Assembly: GCF_002251795.1 (NCBI RefSeq)
Contig: NZ_NOXU01000017.1
Location: 1 to 64,000, forward strand
From: Niveispirillum lacus
GTDB taxonomy: Bacteria; Pseudomonadota; Alphaproteobacteria; Azospirillales; Azospirillaceae
Direction: 5' to 3'
Length of the DNA stretch: 64,000 bases
The notes under the pieces were generated by a model. The model saw only the letters and a list, made by a program, of their open reading frames with translations, had not been told where the DNA came from and searched no databases. A program made the translations under genes and the position numbers. How positions within the stretch are numbered: position 1 is the first letter of the stretch; each line of letters begins with the position of its first letter. Shown one piece after another: positions 61,141 to 64,000 of this stretch.

Positions 61141-61713
61141 ATGGCCGAAATCGGGTATGCGCGGGTCTCCACCAGCGAACAAGACCTTGCTCTACAACTC
61201 GACGCCCTGACCAGGGCCGGATGTACCCGCGTCTTTGAAGACAAGGCCTCTGGTGCCAGGGCCGACCGGCCAGGTCTGGCAACCGCGTTGGCGTTCCTGC
61301 GGGAAGGGGATGTATTGGTTGTCTGGAAGCTGGACCGGCTCGGGCGGTCACTCCCCCACCTGGTCGAAACAATCACAATGCTTGAGGCACGGGGCATCGG
61401 CTTTCGGTCGCTGACAGAAGCCATCGACACCACCACGCCGGGCGGCCGGCTAATCTTCCATATCTTCGGCGCGCTTGGTCAATTCGAACGAGACCTGATC
61501 CGGGAGCGAACCCGCGCTGGCCTGGATGCCGCCATCGCCCGTGGGCGCCGGGGTGGCCGCAAGCCCGTCGTCACCGACGACAAGCTGAGGCGCGCACGCG
61601 CTCTGATCGCACAAGGCCTGACGGTTCGAGAGGCGGCAGCCAGGGTCAAGGTCGGAAAAACAGCGCTGTATGCGGCGATGGATAAGGTTTCCGACACCGA
61701 AACAGGCGGCTGA
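61141..61713 (+). CDS. Serine recombinase, resolvase/invertase family
   Basis: The 190-residue enzyme is full length for Tn3-type resolvases and Pin-like invertases. The N-terminal IGYARVSTSEQDLALQLDAL holds the catalytic Ser. Arg residues are in VVWKLDRLGRSLPHLVETI, and FGALGQFERDLIRERTRAGL is the E-helix. The C-terminal HTH is LTVREAAARVKVGKTALYAA. It starts at ATG 61141, after CGGACA repeats. The truncated relative at 45801 has a nearly parallel N-terminus, so site-specific recombination between such elements may have shaped the island. Confidence 0.9.
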   Translation: MAEIGYARVSTSEQDLALQLDALTRAGCTRVFEDKASGARADRPGLATALAFLREGDVLVVWKLDRLGRSLPHLVETITMLEARGIGFRSLTEAIDTTTPGGRLIFHIFGALGQFERDLIRERTRAGLDAAIARGRRGGRKPVVTDDKLRRARALIAQGLTVREAAARVKVGKTALYAAMDKVSDTETGG

Positions 61714-61743
61714 TAATCGCCGTTCGCCCTATGTTCGCGCGAA

Positions 61744-62760
61744 CCGGACAACGCCATTATCAACCAAAGACAGCCACGGTTGATCTGACGTCGATGCCGC
61801 CGGCCTTTGTTCGTCGGATCTGGCGCCCGGCGGCCATGATGAACACGGCTGGCAACTGGCGTGCGGGCGGCACCCGGTCCCAGAGGGTTTGCAGGATCGT
61901 CCGTCCTTTCCTGGCTTTGCGGATTTTCTGACCCGCAGCGATGCGCTGTGACCAGCGAAAACCGATCTCATGGAAATAGAGATCAGCATGCTGGGAGCTG
62001 ATGTGATGGAAGACGCCGGCGATGGTCTGACGGACCCGGTTGTTGAAGCCTTCGGCGGCATTGGCATGGACGGTGCCACGGGCATATTCCTTGCGGGCAT
62101 GGCACACGGTGTCGTGATTGGCGAAACCGGTGCCGGCCGCCACGAAGGCCTTCCATTCATCGCTCATTAGATGGGCCTGCGGCGTCAAGATCGCCTCCAG
62201 CACCCGTTCGGTCTCGTTCAGGGACAGGTCGGCTACAACGCAGGCTCTGGCTTCACCAGCCGGTGTCCCTGGTTCCGATCCGGCGGGACGCTGGACAACG
62301 ACCATGGCCGGGGTCTTGGTCGTGCGCGGCTGGCCCTTGCGGCCGCGACCGGCACGGGGCTTGTCGGGATCGGACCGGGGAGCGCCGCCGAAATACATCT
62401 CGTCGATTTCAATGACGCCACCCAGCGTGTGGTCGCGGGCCACCAGCAGGCGCAGCACATGCCCCATCCGCCATGCCGTCGGCTGGCTCACCCCGATAAC
62501 CTCGGCCAGCCGGATTGAGGAGACGCCCTTGTCGGATTGCAGGATGAACCACAGGGCCAGCAGCCAAGTGCGCAGCGGCAGCTTGGTCGCATGCAGCGGG
62601 GTCCGCGTCGTCACCGTGAATTGCTGCCGGCAATCCTGGTCAGAGCATTTGGCAGCCGCACGCCGGGCAAAGCCGTCCCCGCGGCCAGACCATCGCTTCC
62701 AGCAGCCAGCGGCAGCGATCATCATCCGAAAACGCAGCCACTGCATCGGCAAGTGTCCGG
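61744..62760 (-). mobile_element. IS1595-like insertion element, damaged
   Basis: CCGGACA at 61744-61750 and its inverse TGTCCGG at 62754-62760 mark probable ends about 1.0 kb apart, which contain the ISXO2-type transposase. I could not find a clear 8-base target duplication. It is inserted in the IS5-type transposase remnant to its right. Confidence 0.55.
61760..62755 (-). pseudogene. IS1595-family (ISXO2-like) transposase with frame change
   Basis: The main frame encodes the DDE core: FTVTTRTPLHATKLPLRTWL, LQSDKGVSSIRLAEVIGVSQ, GVIEIDEMYFGG (first Asp), MSDEWKAFVAAG and HANAAEGFNNRVRQTIAGVF. The expected N-terminus (TLADAVAAFSDDDRCRWLLE, then PRGRLCPACGC) is in another frame of the same strand, ending near 62640. 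The zinc-ribbon spacing between CPACG and CSDQDCRQQF is too short. So the gene has lost bases in the ribbon and shifted frame, and is probably inactive. Confidence 0.72.
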
Positions 62761-62779
62761 ACCCCGATATGCGCCTTGT

Positions 62780-63452
62780 AGCCAAAGACCGGGATGGCAA
62801 TGTCGGGCGGCTGCGGCGCCCCCTCGGGGGCCGGCTTGGCCTTGCTGAATTTCACCGTCCAGCGGGCATCCACATCCTTCTGGGCCGCCTTGGCCGGCTG
62901 ATCGGGCCAAATCTCCCTGGCCGACCGGCCCTCCTTGATCGCCGCCTTCTCCTCCTCCTTGTTACGCTGGCGGGGCGCCGCCACCAGCGTGGCATCCACG
63001 ATCTGACCCGACATCGGCAGATAACCCGCCGCAACGATCGCACGGGGCCAGACGCGTGAACAGCCCGTCCAGCGCACGGGCGGCGATCAACACTTCGCGG
63101 AAATCCTACAGCGTGTTGGCATCGGGTACCCCGTTCTCTGGACCCAGGCCACAAAACCGCATCCAGCTCAGCCGGCGCGCACCAGATACGAGGTCTGTTG
63201 CAACGACAGCCCGTGCAGCGCCTGCAACACCAGCATCTTGAATTTCAAAACCGCGTCAAACGGCGGGCGACCGCCCCTGCGCGGGTCGCCGCGGCGCAGG
63301 GCCCTGGCCAGAACCGGCCGGAACTGCTCAAAATCAACCGTCGCCAAAAGCCGCTCTAGCGGATCACCCTCCGTCGACAACTCGCGTAGACGATCCTCAA
63401 AATCCCAGAAACCGCCCTGTCTGGACATTACCAACCTCGCTACAGGCTGCAT
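62780..63452 (-). pseudogene. IS5-family transposase remnant
   Basis: The N-terminal part (63452 to 63168) encodes FDAVLKFKMLVLQALHGLSL and QQTSYLVR. A base loss then shifts the frame before LSWMRFCGLGPENGVPDANT, a TAG replaces an expected Trp codon, and another shift precedes AIVAAGYLPMSGQIVDATLV (about 63030). The segment ends at IPVFGYKAHIG where the IS1595-like element begins. It is clearly inactive. Bases 63453-63647 hold its outer end and no gene I can support. Confidence 0.75.
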
Positions 63453-63647
63453 GCCCTATCATAGCAGAAATCGGCAGTTTCCGGAGGTGTCCAGGTTTTT
63501 TATACCGTTCGTAAAAAAAGACGGTGAGCGGTAGGGACCTGTGCAGTCAACCCACAACAGGGTGACCGATCTTTTCCGCGCCTTATGGTACTGATCCCAC
63601 TTTCTGACCATGGATGAAGCCACTTTGATCCAGGGGCTGGATGCTCT

Positions 63648-63968
63648 TCACATCGGTGATATGATCGCGCTGGTCATGCTGGGCGCTGTACCTTCCGCCC
63701 CTGCACTGATCTCGACTTTCAACCCCGCCCTGACACACAGCGCAATCAGGTCGGCCAGTTGAAAGAGATTGATATTCCCTCCCCGCAGATGCTTCAGCCT
63801 AGTTGCATTGATGCCGAGTTGGCGGGCCAGCTTGAAGCGATCCAGCTTTGTGTTATCAAGATAATGATGCATTGCGATTAACAGGTCGGCACGAAGCCTG
63901 AGGTCCGTCCGCTTAACCGGATCCGGCTCAACAGCATCCCAGACGCAGGCGAAGGCTCTGTATTCCAT
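63648..63968 (-). CDS. XRE/HigA-like HTH protein (HTH_37 type)
   Basis: The roughly 106-residue protein has LRADLLIAMHHYLDNTKLDR, then FKLARQLGINATRLKHLRGG and INLFQLADLIALCVRAGLKV, the pattern of HTH_37 antitoxins that follow RelE/HigB-type toxins. GAGAGGGGG precedes ATG 63968. Its toxin gene would lie upstream on the minus strand, beyond the window's right edge. It is probably a two-gene stability module, adding to ccdAB. Confidence 0.72.
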   Translation of the reverse strand: MEYRAFACVWDAVEPDPVKRTDLRLRADLLIAMHHYLDNTKLDRFKLARQLGINATRLKHLRGGNINLFQLADLIALCVRAGLKVEISAGAEGTAPSMTSAIISPM

Positions 63969-64000
63969 CACTTACCCCCTCTCGCTCAAAAGCCGATATC

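Overview
The window is high-GC DNA from an alphaproteobacterium. Gene families and style suggest Rhodospirillales/Azospirillaceae (Azospirillum or Niveispirillum-like), but this is inference. It looks like part of a large plasmid or chromid rather than core chromosome. There are two unrelated replication initiators, each with its own iterons (about 0.4-1.6 kb and 7.0-8.2 kb), a ParA plus small partner-protein cassette with a palindrome-rich upstream region (20.0-21.2 kb), a CcdAB toxin-antitoxin pair, and no rRNA, tRNA or core housekeeping block.

Most of 1.7-45.5 kb makes and exports a complex extracellular polysaccharide. Precursor and sugar genes are galE, a NeuA-like cytidylyltransferase, a 2-hydroxyacid dehydrogenase, a ColD-like (His-for-Lys) DegT enzyme and a thiamine-diphosphate E1 alpha/beta pair. 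Assembly genes include GT2, GT4, CgeB-like and MptE/DUF115-like enzymes, FkbM methyltransferases and a sulfotransferase. A near-complete Wzx/Wzy-type export set is present: WcaJ/GumD-like initiating transferase (35.4 kb), Wzx flippase (25.0 kb), two polymerase/ligase-like membrane proteins (26.3 and 39.7 kb), Wza/GumB lipoprotein (22.2 kb), Wzc/GumC BY-kinase (41.8 kb) and an outer-membrane beta-barrel (44.1 kb). Three large enzymes (4.3, 8.8 and 16.1 kb) share a C-terminal Rossmann-like module.

A second island at 45.7-60.5 kb has a different flavour. It opens with a broken serine recombinase joined to the 3' end of a sugar transferase, then an ATP-grasp protein and a peptide ABC exporter. 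Next come a lasso-peptide B2 protease-like protein, an asparagine-synthase-like cyclase and an unlisted 52-residue peptide with lasso-precursor features (51586-51744, minus strand). Beyond them are three tail-collar proteins, a GNAT, a DUF6916-like protein, a sulfotransferase, an HPr-kinase-like protein, a TPR-glycosyltransferase, a 2OG-Fe(II) oxygenase, another sulfotransferase-like protein and a PqqD-type RRE. Kinase and RRE together with a peptide ending in serine suggest a tailored, paeninodin-like lasso peptide system; how the collar proteins fit is unknown.

The right edge (61-64 kb) is mobile-element debris: an intact serine recombinase with a res-like region, a damaged IS1595-type element inserted into a degenerate IS5-type transposase, and a HigA-like antitoxin gene at the border.
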